DNA of 64,000 nucleotides from assembly GCA_031256955.1 (NCBI GenBank), contig JAIRPP010000014.1, positions 95,732-159,731 on the forward strand, read 5' to 3'. The DNA is from Candidatus Methanoplasma sp. GTDB lineage: Archaea; Thermoplasmatota; Thermoplasmata; Methanomassiliicoccales; Methanomethylophilaceae. Positions 50,601-58,842 of the stretch are shown here, piece by piece. The translations under genes and the position numbers were made by a program. Position 1 is the first letter of the stretch; the number at the start of each line of letters is the position of its first letter. Below the pieces are notes generated by a model that searched no databases, was not told the DNA's origin, and saw nothing but the letters and a program-made list of their open reading frames with translations.

Positions 50601-53600
50601 GGGCGATGCGTGCTCCGCGTCCTTCGCCAAGAGCGCGTCCGACTACAGCGTGACCGTGGTCGTGGGGCCGGGCGGGTCCGTGAGGGCCTCCGGGATACCG
50701 AACGCGCCCGTCATACAGCCGGGAACCAGGTCCATCACGGTCCCGGCGGGCGCGACGCTGACCCTGGACGCCCAGCCCGCACAGGGGTACCGCTTCCTCA
50801 AGTGGAGCGGCGGGGCGGGGGAGATCAGGTACAACCCGGTGTCCGCCTCGTCCTCCGGGACGTACTCCGCCTCGTTCGAGGCCGCTGGCTCCCCGCAGGG
50901 GGGCTACAGCGCGACCATCGTCGTGGGGGCTGGGGGATCGGCGGGGGTCTCCGGGTCCGTGAGCGCGACCCTCAGGGAGGGGACGTGGACCATAAGCGTC
51001 CCGGCGGGCGGCGAGGCGGTGGTCAGCTCCCGCCCCGGGAGCGGATACCACTTCCTCAAATGGAGCGCGGGGTCCGCGGACGTCTTCTGCGACCCGTTGA
51101 CGGTGTCCTCCGCCGGGACGTACTCTCTCTCGTTCGAGGCGGACGGCGCCTCCGCCGGCAGGTACTGCGTCACCGTCGCCGTCGGGGCGAGCGGCTCCGT
51201 GGGGGTGTCCGGCGGGGCCTTCGCATCCCTGGCCGCGGGCACGTGGACGGTCAGCGTCCAGGCGGGGGCGTACGCGATCCTGGACGCGAGGCCGGACCGG
51301 GGGTTCCACTTCCTCAAGTGGAGCTACGGCTCCGGGGAATCGCACTACAACCCCATAGGCGTGCGGTCCGCAGGGACGTACTCCGTCTCGTTCGAGGAGG
51401 ACGGGGCCGCGGGGGGCGCGTACGCCATGACCGTCGTCGTGGGGGCCCACGGGTCCGTCAGGTTCTCATGGGCATCCGGGGGGGCGCCCGTGACCCTCAC
51501 CCAGGGCGAGTGGACGGTCAGCGCCCCCGTCGGGGCGGGCGCGGTCCTGGATGCGTCCGCCGACGCGGGACACCACTTCCTCAAGTGGAGCGACGGATCG
51601 TCGGACTCGTTCGTGAATCCGCTGCAAGCCGTGTCCGCAGGGAAGTACGAGGCCTCCTTCGAGGAGGACGGCCCCGGGGCTTCCCGCTACAACATGGCCG
51701 TCTCCGTGGGGCAGGGGGGATCGGTGACGGCGTCCGGGGGAGCCGACGCGGCGCTGGGCCCGGGAGAGTGGGTCGTCAGCGCCCCGTCCGGGAGCTCCGT
51801 CGGGCTGGACGCGTCGCCGGGCCCCGGCCGCCACTTCCTCAGGTGGCTCTCCGAGTCGGGCGAGCTGCCCTACAACCCCATATCCGCCTCGTCCGCCGGG
51901 AGGTACTCGGCGGAGTTCGAGTCGGACAGCGCCGCGGACGGCAGGTACACGGTGTCCGTACGCGTGGGGGAAAACGGCTCCGTCAGGGCGACGGGGGCCG
52001 TGGACATGCTGCTGCGGCCGGGAAAGACCGATCTGAGCGTCCCGTCCGGGTCGTCCGTCGCGCTGGCGGCGGAGCCCGACGCGGGATACCACTTCAGGGA
52101 CTGGAACGGGAGCTCGCGCGTCAGCGCGATCGATGTCGGATCGGCGGGGACGTACTCCGCGTCGTTCGAGGCGGACGGGGCCCCCGGGGAGGCCGTCGCG
52201 ATCACCGTGACCGTGGGGGTCGGCGGATCCGTCAGGGTCTCCGGGGCCCCGGGGGCGGAGAGCCTCCGGCCCGGGACCTGGGTCCTGAGCGTCCCGCAGG
52301 GCGCGTCGCTGTCCATGGACGCGTCGCCGGACCCGGGGCACCACTTCCTCAAGTGGGGCGGCGGGGCGGGAGACCCGTTCCGCAACCCCATGTCCGTCGA
52401 GGCGCCGGCATCGGCGTCCGCGTTCTCCGCCTCGTTCGAGGCGGACGGCCCCGGCGCGACGAGGTACTGCGTGTCCGTGTCAGTAGGGCCGAACGGGTCC
52501 GCGTCCGTCTCCGGCGCGTTCTCCGCCGCCGTGCCCGCCGGGACGGAGGCCGTGCTCAGCGTCCCCGCGGGGGGAGCGATCGAGCTGGCGGCCATCCCCG
52601 ACCGGGGGCACCACTTCCTCAAATGGGCCCGCGGCTCGGAGGACGTCTTCCTGAACCCGCTGTTCGTTTCCTCCGCGGGATCGTACTCGGCCAGCTTCGA
52701 GGCCGACGGGGGCGGGGCGGCCCGCTACGTCGCGACCGTATCGGCGGGGCAGAACGGGTCCGTGTCCGTCTCCGGAGCGGTCTCCGCCTCCGTGCCCGCC
52801 GGGACGGAGGCGATGATCAGCGTCCCCGCGGGAGGCTCCCTGCTTCTCCGCGCGGAACCGGGATCGGGATGCCACTTCCTCGGATGGAGGAGCGGCTCCG
52901 CGGAATCCTTCCTCAACCCTCTGTCCGTGTCGTCTCCCGGGACATATTCCGCATCCTTCGAGGCGGACGGCTCGGGAGCGTCGCGCTACAGCGTGGCCGT
53001 GGCGGTGGGCCCCAACGGGTCCGCCGCCGCCTCGTGGCCGGGGGGCTCCGCGACTCTGCCGGCGGGCTCCTGGATCATCAGCGCCCCCGCGTCGGAGCCG
53101 GTCTCGCTCGACGCATCCCCCGATCCCGGATACCACTTCCTCAAATGGAGCGGCGGGTCCGGGGATACGAGGCTGAACCCGCTGTACGTTTCCTCCGCGG
53201 GATCGTACTCGGTCAGCTTCGAGGCGGACGGCGCGGCGGGCGGGAGCTACGCCGTCTCCATATCCGTGGGGCGCGGGGGCTCCGTCGCCGTGTCCGGCGC
53301 GGCCTCCGCCTCTCTCCCGGAGGGGGCGTGGACCGTCTCCGCGCCCGTCGGCGAGGGGATGTCCCTCGACGCGTCCGCGTCCGCGGGCCACCGCTTCCTG
53401 AAATGGAGCGACGGCTCGTCGGACGTCCGCACGAACCCCGTGTCGGTCTCCTCGACAGGGTCCTATTCCGCCCACTTCGAGGCGGACGGGGAGGGAGCGG
53501 GATACTCTGTGACGGTGTCCGTGGGCCCGAACGGATCGGTGCGGGTCTCCGGGTCCGTGTCCGAGGCCCTGTCCCCCGGGACGTGGACGGTCAGCGTCCC

Positions 53601-56217
53601 CGCGGGCGGGTCCGTCGCGCTGGACGCGGCCCCCGGCCGCGGCCACCACTTCCTCAAATGGAGCGACGGCTCGTCGGACCTGTTCCGCAACCCGCTGGAA
53701 GCGTCCTCCGCGGGCTCGTACTCGGTCTCGTTCGAGGCCGACGGCCCCGGCGCGACCCGCTACGTCGCCTCCGTGTCTGCGGGCGCGGGGGGATCCGTGG
53801 ACGTCTCCGGATCCGTCTCCGTGCGCCTGCGGGCGGGGGAGGAGGCCGCGATCAGCGTCCCCGCCGGCGGCCGCCTCTCGCTCTCGTCCTCCGCGGACCC
53901 GGGATACCGCTTCCTCAAGTGGAGCGACGGGACCTCGGACGTCTTCCGCGACCCGATCGAGGTCTCCTCCGCGGGGGCGTACGCGGCATCCTTCGCGCCG
54001 GAGGGCGCGGGCGGGGGGTACAGCGCGACCGTCCATGTGGGTCAGGGCGGGTCCGCGAGGGTCTCCGGGGGCGCGTCCATGGAGCTGGGGCCCGGGATAT
54101 GGACGGTGAGCTCGCCCTCCGGGGGCTCGATGCGCCTGGAGGCGGCCCCCGCCGGCGGCTATCACTTCCTGAAATGGAGCGACGGCTCCGCGGACATGCC
54201 GTACGACCCCATAGAGGTCTCCTCCGCGGGGACGTACTACGTGCATTTCGAGGCGGACGGCCCGACCCCCTCCCGCTACAGCGTCGGCGTCGCCGTCGGA
54301 CAGGGGGGGTCCGTGAGGGTCTCCGGGGGGCTGGAGGCGACGATCCCCGCGGGGGCGTCGGTGACCCTCAGCGCGCCGGCGGGCTCCGCCCTGGCGCTGG
54401 ACGCCGTGGCGGACAGGGGATACCGCTTCCTGAAATGGAGCGACGGCGCGGGGGACGTGTTCCACAACCCCCTGAGCGCGTCCCCGTTCGGGTCGTACTC
54501 GGCGGCCTTCGAATCGGACGGGCCCGCCCCCTCCCGCTACAGCGTGGCGGTCTCCGTGGGGCCGGGAGGGTCCGTGAAGGCGTCCGGCGGGGCGTCCGCC
54601 TCGCTCCCGGAGGGCGAGTGGACGCTCAGCGCCCCGGTCGGGAGCGAGGTCCGCCTCAAAGCCGTCCCCGATCGGGGACGCCACTTCCTGAGGTGGGCGG
54701 AGGGCGCGGCGGACGAGTTCCGCGACACTGCCTCGACGTCGTCCGCGGGCTCGTTCAAGGCGCTGTTCGAAGCGGACGGGGACGGGGCGACGCGTTACGT
54801 CGTGTCCGTGAAGGTGGGCCCGAACGGGTCCGTGAGGGTCTCCGGGGGAGCGTCCATGGCGCTCCCGGAGGGCGAATGGGCGGTGAGCGCCCCCGTGGGG
54901 AGCGCGCTGTCCCTCCGCGCCGAGGCGGCCCGCGGGTTCCACTTCCTCAAGTGGGGCGACGGCTCGGGGGACCTGTTCCACAACCCGGTCGCCACCGGCT
55001 CTCCCGGCGCGTACGAGGCGTCTTTCGAGCGGGACGGGGACGGGGCGGCCCGCTACGTCGCGACGGTCCGCGTGGGGGCGCACGGATCCGCCGTCGCGTC
55101 CGGCGGGACCTCCGCCGTCCTCCCCGAGGGGGAGTGGGAGGTGAGCGCGCCGTCCGGCGACCGCCTGGCGCTGGGGGCGAGGCCGGACCAGGGGTACCGC
55201 TTCCTCAGGTGGACCGACGGGTCGAGGGAGATCCGCCACGACCCGATAGAGGCGTCCGCGGGGGGAGTCTACGAGGTCACCTTCGAGGCCGGCGGCGCGG
55301 GCGCGTCCAGCTACCTGATAGAGGTGGCCGTGGGGCCGGGGGGCTCGGTCGCCGCGTCCGGCGGAGCGACCGCCGCGCTCTCCACGGGGTCGTGGACCAT
55401 CAGCGCGCCCGTCGGGAGCACGGTCCTCCTGAGCGCGGAGCCGTGGAGCGGCCACCGCTTCGCCAAGTGGGGCGACGGGTCCGGGGAGATCCGCCGCAAC
55501 CCCCTGGCCGTATCGTCCGCGGGATCGTACTCCGCCTCCTTCGAGGCCCGGGGGGCCCAGGGGGCGGGGTACGACGTGACCGTGGCCGTCGGGGGCGGCG
55601 GCCGCGTGATCGCGTCGGGGGCGGTGTCGGAGGAGTTCGGCCCCGGGACGTGGACTGTGAGCGCCCCCGCGGGGGGCGCGGTGCGCCTGGAGGCGGTCCC
55701 GGACCCCGGATGCTCGTTCGTCAAGTGGAGCGACGGATACGGGGACGTCGCGTCCAATCCGCTGACGGTGCTCTCCGACGGGAGGTACGAGGCGACGTTC
55801 GCGCCTCCGCGCGCGTACACCGTTACGGTCATCGCGGACGAGGGGTCGGAGGCGAGCCCGTCGGGCACCGTGGAGGTGCCCGCGGGCGGGTCCCTCGCGG
55901 TGATCGTAACGGCGCGGGAGGGAATGGTCGTCGCGTCGGTGGAGGTGGACGGGGTCCCCGTAGAGGTCCCGGGCGGGTCGCGCCACTATGAGCATGTGTT
56001 CCGCGACGTGGGGTCCAACCACGTGGTGTACGCGAGGAGCGCGCCGGACGGGGCGGGGACGGAGCCCCCCGGCCCGCCGGAGCCGCCGGGGCCGGCGGCG
56101 AAGCGCTCCGAAGCGGGCCTGGCGGCGGTCGCGGTCGCGTCCGCATCCATGGCGGCGCTCCTCGCGCTGCTCCTGCTGATCCCCCTGATCGCGAGGAGGC
56201 GCGACGAGGAGGAATGA
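44647..56217 (+). CDS. Giant surface protein with about 36 divergent InlB-type repeats
   Basis: The 3856-residue protein starts with a signal peptide (about residues 5-36, cut near FASGG). Residues 50-430 form a GLUG/beta-helix-like region (GTEGDPYLIST, FSGTLDGRGHSI, repeated GGLIG motifs with Cys). From about 700 to 3720 come roughly 36 tandem repeats of 82-87 residues, each with a GYHFLKWSDGS...NP core and a VGxGGSVxVSG...TWTVSVPAG strand set. A Pro-rich linker, a membrane helix (about 3825-3848) and an RRR-containing tail anchor it. This is a stalk-like adhesin layout, and the binding target is unknown. No frameshift is seen over 11.6 kb. It lies next to a tRNA and another repeat protein. 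Confidence 0.9.
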   Translation: MTHIMTTGWRARAALLAAVLAAVLACPAAVFASGGLSEDSDAMPGSGTEGDPYLISTYAQLDSEFRRQAGQGRHFALDADIALEGSWVPIQSFSGTLDGRGHSIRMGAAPGPSLSVFKEISSSAGRTSVSDLTVDVGSRARGVSAGEAAYGALACKAVSSTYPLSIEGCRVVGGLTINGSGSAMAPVSDNISAIGGLVGATVADPSWSPAASVKGCVSELSIAVRDASAAGFVAVGGLIGFASKCDVSGCAALGGVAASSRAGTSLEVGGLIGSASGSSVSKSYSAASSGSKAVSADSQNPSFTGGLIGHSAASEVRQCFSAQAEISASGANAKAGGLLGGIVGGSASQCYSAAGFSGAGKSYGFAGSSTNAQYSGCYFRAVGDMQPSPGSAGAAAPLSESEMRDRASFRNWDFADTWSMDPSGAVMGGYPYLSVGLTVEAHMVGNLDAGARIQYRIGGSGAWADMPGSSISVQAGADVRFRISGGGAASALGYWTVGSSAHRTYSESIGITASAGSRAVYAHFIGASESVEILADSYPAGAPIAMSVDGDPAEFSGAVRVKRDSRVLLAASPMQGHSFARWSGDPAGASNAVRAIVASEDAHVTALYYAEGAGEVRVSANIREAVEKPPGILQYRIQTGPGAYTAAFASHESSFSARVPAGASLEVAAEAGPGYRFTGWSDGRADKAVSVTAAPGLTSITALFATEGYDVRLTVGAGGSVEYSLSGSGAKASAGPGSVTIAVPAGESLEMSAQADRGSHFLKWGGPSGDSFVSRAVAAPGGSYSAHFEADGPAASRYAVSVAAGQGGSVEASGGVSAVIRAGAPATVSAPAGSAVYLSARADQGSHFLKWGGGPGDAFHNPLVVSSAGSYAASFEADGSGAARYVATVRVGENGSVSVSGPAAASLQTGTWEISVPAGSEASLRSVPASGYHFLKWEHGSGESRRDPMAASSAGEYSVEFQADGPGASHRAIAVAVGENGSVEVRGAPGASELQTGAWTVSAPAGASVRLRAAADAGHHFLKWSEGGRDLFSNPAEASSDSYSAIFEADGSAASRYAISVEVGRGGSVVASGSVSASLPEGAWEVSVPAGGAASLRASASPGFHFLKWVGAPGESFRNPQTASSAGSFAARFEADGSAAERYCVSVSVGQGGSVEVSGGVSESLQAGSWEISVPAGGAASLRAAAGAGHHFLKWSDGSRDLFYNPLSAPSAGSYSVLFESDSTTGGSYAVSVSAGPGGSVSVSGWISLTVPSGASVEISAPEGRALTLSASPSAGRHFLKWIGAQGDLFHNPLVVSSAGTYSASFEADGPAAERYVVTIAAGAGGSVKVSGAVSATLPSGTWEVSVPIGGSIAAEAAASSGHHFLKWGAGSGDAFHNPLTVSSPGSYSASFEQDRQGASRYNVSVTVGQGGSVKASGSVSATLGTGSWTVSVPSGGSVSLSAEASPGYHFLKWGAGSSDSFLNPLVVSSPGSRSASFEADGPGAERYCVTVTVGQGGSAGVSGAVSASLQPGTWTVSAPSGEIIVLGAKEGPGSHFLKWSDGSSDLFYDPVVASSPGSYSLSFEANGSGATRQPSIVTVGRNGSVAASGPVSATFGPGTWAVSIPVGGAVALDAEASGGYHFLKWSDRSGDSYLNPFSLSPGETCSASFEADGAPGGNYGVRIAVGPGGSARVSGAVSAVLGEGSWTVSAPQGRGVVLTAEASDGFHFLKWSDGGSDMFRDPVPVSSNGSYSLSFEADGPSAERYCASVSVGSNGSVGVSGSVSASLPSGSWTISIPAGGAVSLDARAASGHRFLKWSDGSADSPLNPMRVSSAGAYSASFESAGAAGSGYSVTVVAGLNGSVAVSGSVSASLPSGTWEVSVPRGGSVLLDARPGQGFHFLKWSDGRDIFRNPVSASSAWTYTASFEADGPGASRYNVAVEVGSNGSVEASGPVEAVLPPGTWVLSIGKGQSADLTAAADAGYVFEKWRSSAGDSDSPRISPPPGDACSASFAKSASDYSVTVVVGPGGSVRASGIPNAPVIQPGTRSITVPAGATLTLDAQPAQGYRFLKWSGGAGEIRYNPVSASSSGTYSASFEAAGSPQGGYSATIVVGAGGSAGVSGSVSATLREGTWTISVPAGGEAVVSSRPGSGYHFLKWSAGSADVFCDPLTVSSAGTYSLSFEADGASAGRYCVTVAVGASGSVGVSGGAFASLAAGTWTVSVQAGAYAILDARPDRGFHFLKWSYGSGESHYNPIGVRSAGTYSVSFEEDGAAGGAYAMTVVVGAHGSVRFSWASGGAPVTLTQGEWTVSAPVGAGAVLDASADAGHHFLKWSDGSSDSFVNPLQAVSAGKYEASFEEDGPGASRYNMAVSVGQGGSVTASGGADAALGPGEWVVSAPSGSSVGLDASPGPGRHFLRWLSESGELPYNPISASSAGRYSAEFESDSAADGRYTVSVRVGENGSVRATGAVDMLLRPGKTDLSVPSGSSVALAAEPDAGYHFRDWNGSSRVSAIDVGSAGTYSASFEADGAPGEAVAITVTVGVGGSVRVSGAPGAESLRPGTWVLSVPQGASLSMDASPDPGHHFLKWGGGAGDPFRNPMSVEAPASASAFSASFEADGPGATRYCVSVSVGPNGSASVSGAFSAAVPAGTEAVLSVPAGGAIELAAIPDRGHHFLKWARGSEDVFLNPLFVSSAGSYSASFEADGGGAARYVATVSAGQNGSVSVSGAVSASVPAGTEAMISVPAGGSLLLRAEPGSGCHFLGWRSGSAESFLNPLSVSSPGTYSASFEADGSGASRYSVAVAVGPNGSAAASWPGGSATLPAGSWIISAPASEPVSLDASPDPGYHFLKWSGGSGDTRLNPLYVSSAGSYSVSFEADGAAGGSYAVSISVGRGGSVAVSGAASASLPEGAWTVSAPVGEGMSLDASASAGHRFLKWSDGSSDVRTNPVSVSSTGSYSAHFEADGEGAGYSVTVSVGPNGSVRVSGSVSEALSPGTWTVSVPAGGSVALDAAPGRGHHFLKWSDGSSDLFRNPLEASSAGSYSVSFEADGPGATRYVASVSAGAGGSVDVSGSVSVRLRAGEEAAISVPAGGRLSLSSSADPGYRFLKWSDGTSDVFRDPIEVSSAGAYAASFAPEGAGGGYSATVHVGQGGSARVSGGASMELGPGIWTVSSPSGGSMRLEAAPAGGYHFLKWSDGSADMPYDPIEVSSAGTYYVHFEADGPTPSRYSVGVAVGQGGSVRVSGGLEATIPAGASVTLSAPAGSALALDAVADRGYRFLKWSDGAGDVFHNPLSASPFGSYSAAFESDGPAPSRYSVAVSVGPGGSVKASGGASASLPEGEWTLSAPVGSEVRLKAVPDRGRHFLRWAEGAADEFRDTASTSSAGSFKALFEADGDGATRYVVSVKVGPNGSVRVSGGASMALPEGEWAVSAPVGSALSLRAEAARGFHFLKWGDGSGDLFHNPVATGSPGAYEASFERDGDGAARYVATVRVGAHGSAVASGGTSAVLPEGEWEVSAPSGDRLALGARPDQGYRFLRWTDGSREIRHDPIEASAGGVYEVTFEAGGAGASSYLIEVAVGPGGSVAASGGATAALSTGSWTISAPVGSTVLLSAEPWSGHRFAKWGDGSGEIRRNPLAVSSAGSYSASFEARGAQGAGYDVTVAVGGGGRVIASGAVSEEFGPGTWTVSAPAGGAVRLEAVPDPGCSFVKWSDGYGDVASNPLTVLSDGRYEATFAPPRAYTVTVIADEGSEASPSGTVEVPAGGSLAVIVTAREGMVVASVEVDGVPVEVPGGSRHYEHVFRDVGSNHVVYARSAPDGAGTEPPGPPEPPGPAAKRSEAGLAAVAVASASMAALLALLLLIPLIARRRDEEE
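46770..55815 (+). repeat. Tandem coding repeats, about 36 units of 245-262 bp
   Basis: Units are related at protein level throughout and share DNA blocks such as CACTTCCTCAARTGG. Spacing of that block is about 245-262 bp. A few units are degenerate, for example those reading YVFEKWRSS (near 50535) and YHFRDWNGS (near 52087). They encode the stalk of the giant surface protein and are not a CRISPR array. Confidence 0.85.
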
Positions 56218-56375
56218 GGCGAGGCGGCCCGAAGGCCTCGAAACCCCTTCCCAAACACTTTCCGCCCCCCCCCCCGGCGGGGCTAGAGAGCCCTCGCGCG
56301 TCGCCGGAAGCGCGATCCCATTATATCCGCAGACCCGGTTACATGCATGCAAACCGATTACCCAGGAGAAACGAG

Positions 56376-57908
56376 ATGGACGAAACCCGATCGAAAGGGG
56401 TCCGAAAAGGGACTGGGGCGGGGGATGAAAAAGGAAACAAGAACAAGACCGCGGCGGTCCTGATCGCGCTGGCGGCGGCGATAGTCTGCGCCATAGCCGT
56501 CGCGCTTATCGCCTCCGGCGGAGGCTCGGGCGGCGCGCCGGGCGGAGCGGGGAGCGGCGGGGAGGACCTCTCCGCCGCCACGTACTCCCTGAGCTTCGAC
56601 GTAGGCGGCGGGACGCCTATAGCCCCGCAGGCGGTTTTCAAGGGGGAGAAGGCCCACAGGCCCTCCGACCCCGCCAAGGCTGGGATGGACTTCGCCGGAT
56701 GGTACAGGGATCCCGCCCTGTCCGTCCCGTGGAGCTTCGGCGACAATGTGACTAGCGACATGACCCTCTACGCCAAGTGGGCGAGCGAATCGCGCGAGAC
56801 GGGCCCGACCTTCAAGGTGTCCTTCGACACCCGGGGCGCGCCCGCGCTGCCCGACGCCACCGGCATAGCCCCCGGATCCCGCATGGTCGCCCCGCCTGCG
56901 CTCGCCATGGACGGGTACCGCATGACGGGATGGTACAGGGACGAGGCCCTGTCCGAGAGATGGGACTTCTCGATCGACCGCGTGACCGGCGACTCCGTTC
57001 TGTACGCGGGATGGGAGAGGGTGTACACCGTGAGGTACCACTTCCCGGACCCCGCGGTCGACGAATCGGAGTGGCGGGTGGTGACGGCGCAGATCGCCAT
57101 GGGCGAGACGCACAGCCTGCCGGATCCCGGGACGAGGGACCCGTACGCGTTCGGCGGGTGGTTCAAGATGGTCGGAGGGGTGAACTACTCCACAGGCTAC
57201 GGCGGCCCCTCGGACAACGAGACCAGGCACCCCGACGGCGAGGCGTGGAACTTCGACGGCGACATGGACCTCTACGCGCACTGGGAGGGGAGCCCGTTCG
57301 TAAATTATGTGGGAGGGGGCATCAACGGCGGGAGCAGTGTGATCGGGCCCTCAGACGGCGCGGCGACCCACGTGGTGATCCCGGAATACTACCAAGGCCT
57401 CCCCGTGACCGAGATCATAGGGCTCGCCTTTTCAAACAGATACTGCCCGCTCCTGCAGTCCGTGCGCCTGCCGGACACTGTGGTCATAATCAACTCCTTT
57501 GCGTTCGAAGACCTCTCCCACCTGACGGACGTGAACCTCCCGTCCAGCCTCGTGATTATAAACGACAATGCGTTCAAAGGCTCCGCGATCTCCTGGAAGG
57601 ACCCCGTGTTCCCCCCCAGCCTGAAGGAGATGTCTGTGCGGGCGTTCTATGGCTGCCCCGGGATCGAAGGGGACCTGACCCTCCCGTCCTCGCTGAGATA
57701 CATAGGCTCTGGGGCGTTCGGGGACTGCCCCGGCATCTCGTCCGTGCGCATACAGAGCGAAACCGTCGCGCTGGGATACATAGGCCAGAACGCGTTCGGC
57801 GGGACCACGGACGCGGTCATCTACGTGGACGCGGCGTCCGCGGGCCCAAGGTGGGATCCGTCGTGGAGCGGCTCCTGCCGGGTGGTCTACCTGCGCTCGC
57901 AACCATAA
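56376..57908 (+). CDS. BspA-like surface protein: InlB-type repeats plus LRR_5 repeats
   Basis: The 510-residue protein has a basic N-terminus, one membrane helix (about residues 24-46) and a Gly-rich linker. Three InlB-type repeats follow (FDVGGGTPIAPQ...LTLYAKW, FDTRGAPALPD...VLYAGW, and a longer one ending DMDLYAHW). The last 170 residues contain LRR_5 repeats (IINSFAFEDLSHLTDVNLPSS). It is organised like the 3.85-kb gene and shares the GGWF...GGVNY variant third repeat. The start is supported by AGGAG seven bases upstream and by an ATTATATCC box. A role as adhesin is inferred. Confidence 0.85.
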   Translation: MDETRSKGVRKGTGAGDEKGNKNKTAAVLIALAAAIVCAIAVALIASGGGSGGAPGGAGSGGEDLSAATYSLSFDVGGGTPIAPQAVFKGEKAHRPSDPAKAGMDFAGWYRDPALSVPWSFGDNVTSDMTLYAKWASESRETGPTFKVSFDTRGAPALPDATGIAPGSRMVAPPALAMDGYRMTGWYRDEALSERWDFSIDRVTGDSVLYAGWERVYTVRYHFPDPAVDESEWRVVTAQIAMGETHSLPDPGTRDPYAFGGWFKMVGGVNYSTGYGGPSDNETRHPDGEAWNFDGDMDLYAHWEGSPFVNYVGGGINGGSSVIGPSDGAATHVVIPEYYQGLPVTEIIGLAFSNRYCPLLQSVRLPDTVVIINSFAFEDLSHLTDVNLPSSLVIINDNAFKGSAISWKDPVFPPSLKEMSVRAFYGCPGIEGDLTLPSSLRYIGSGAFGDCPGISSVRIQSETVALGYIGQNAFGGTTDAVIYVDAASAGPRWDPSWSGSCRVVYLRSQP

Positions 57909-57911
57909 AAA

Positions 57912-57950
57912 GGATCTGCCGAAAATCGGCGGATCCGGTCTTCATTTTTT
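57912..57950 (+). terminator. Intrinsic-type terminator
   Basis: An 11-bp stem (GGATCTGCCGA with TCGGCGGATCC, one G-T pair, loop AAA) is followed by a T6 run. It begins four bases after the stop of the surface protein and is the clearest terminator in the window. Confidence 0.8.
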
Positions 57951-58056
57951 CATCGCGCCGGCGCGGGCGCCCGCGCTACGCAGAGCGCGCATACGGGCGC
58001 GGGGCGGCGCTCCGCCGTGCCAAACAATTAAAGCGGACCTCCCCCATCATTCGGCG

Positions 58057-58842
58057 ATGATCCTGATCAAGCTCGGCGGGAGCGTTATAACCGACAAGAC
58101 CCAGTACGGGGCGTTCAATCGCGAGAGGACCGCTCGCCTGTGCATGGAGATCAAGGAGTCCGGCGCGGAGGCGCTGGTGGTGCACGGGGCGGGGTCGTTC
58201 GGCCACGTCCTGGCGAAGGAGTTCTCCATAGCGGAGGGCTCCACGGGGGACCCGGCGCAGACCATGGCGGCCGCCAGGGTGCAGCACGACGTGAGGCGCC
58301 TGAGCTCCATGGTCGTGGGGGAGCTCCTGGCATGCGGGATCCCGGCCGTGTCCGTCCCCCCCGGGTCGTGCTTCGCAGCGGACGGCGGGAGGCTGATCGT
58401 CGGCGACGCCGAGGCGATAAGGGCCTCCCTGCGCATGGGGATCATGCCCGTGCTGTTAGGGGACGTGGTCATGGACAGGTCCAAGGGGTTCTGCATATGC
58501 TCCGGGGACCAGGTGATGGAGGTCCTCTGCGGCATGCTGGAGCCCGAGAGGTCGGTGTTCGTGTCCGACATAGACGGGCTGTACGACCGGGACCCCAAGA
58601 GGGGCCCCGGCGCGAAGCTCATAGAAGAGGTCACCCCCGAGGCCCTGGGCGGGATAGACTCCGAGTCCTCCGTGGCGGACGTCACCGGCGGCGTCCGCGC
58701 CAAGGCGGAGTCCATGCTGAGGATGTGCGCGGGCGGGGGGGAGTGCTCCATAGTGAACGGGACGGTCCCGGGGCGCCTGCGCTCAATATTAAAAGGCGAA
58801 CCCGTTACCTCCACAACGGCCAGAGGAGGGACCAGGACATGA
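58057..58842 (+). CDS. ipk: Isopentenyl phosphate kinase
   Basis: The 261-residue amino-acid-kinase-fold enzyme phosphorylates isopentenyl phosphate to IPP, the last step of the archaeal mevalonate route. Landmarks are the N-terminal IKLGGSVITDK, VVHGAGSFGH with the catalytic His, GDVVMD, and CSGDQVMEVL for nucleotide binding. The length fits the family (about 250-265). It is the first gene of a coupled isoprenoid operon, and its stop overlaps the next ATG by four bases. Confidence 0.95.
   Translation: MILIKLGGSVITDKTQYGAFNRERTARLCMEIKESGAEALVVHGAGSFGHVLAKEFSIAEGSTGDPAQTMAAARVQHDVRRLSSMVVGELLACGIPAVSVPPGSCFAADGGRLIVGDAEAIRASLRMGIMPVLLGDVVMDRSKGFCICSGDQVMEVLCGMLEPERSVFVSDIDGLYDRDPKRGPGAKLIEEVTPEALGGIDSESSVADVTGGVRAKAESMLRMCAGGGECSIVNGTVPGRLRSILKGEPVTSTTARGGTRT

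Noticed and set aside
46770..55815. CRISPR-like regular spacing
   Set aside because: The repeat unit is about 250 bp, coding and degenerate; there are no short identical repeats with unique spacers and no cas genes.
47454..56352. Long alternative frames over the giant gene (one of 2845 codons on the plus strand and one of 1290 on the minus strand)
   Set aside because: They are Arg/Gly/Pro-rich shadow translations caused by high GC and the tandem repeats; only the frame with signal peptide, repeats and membrane anchor makes sense.
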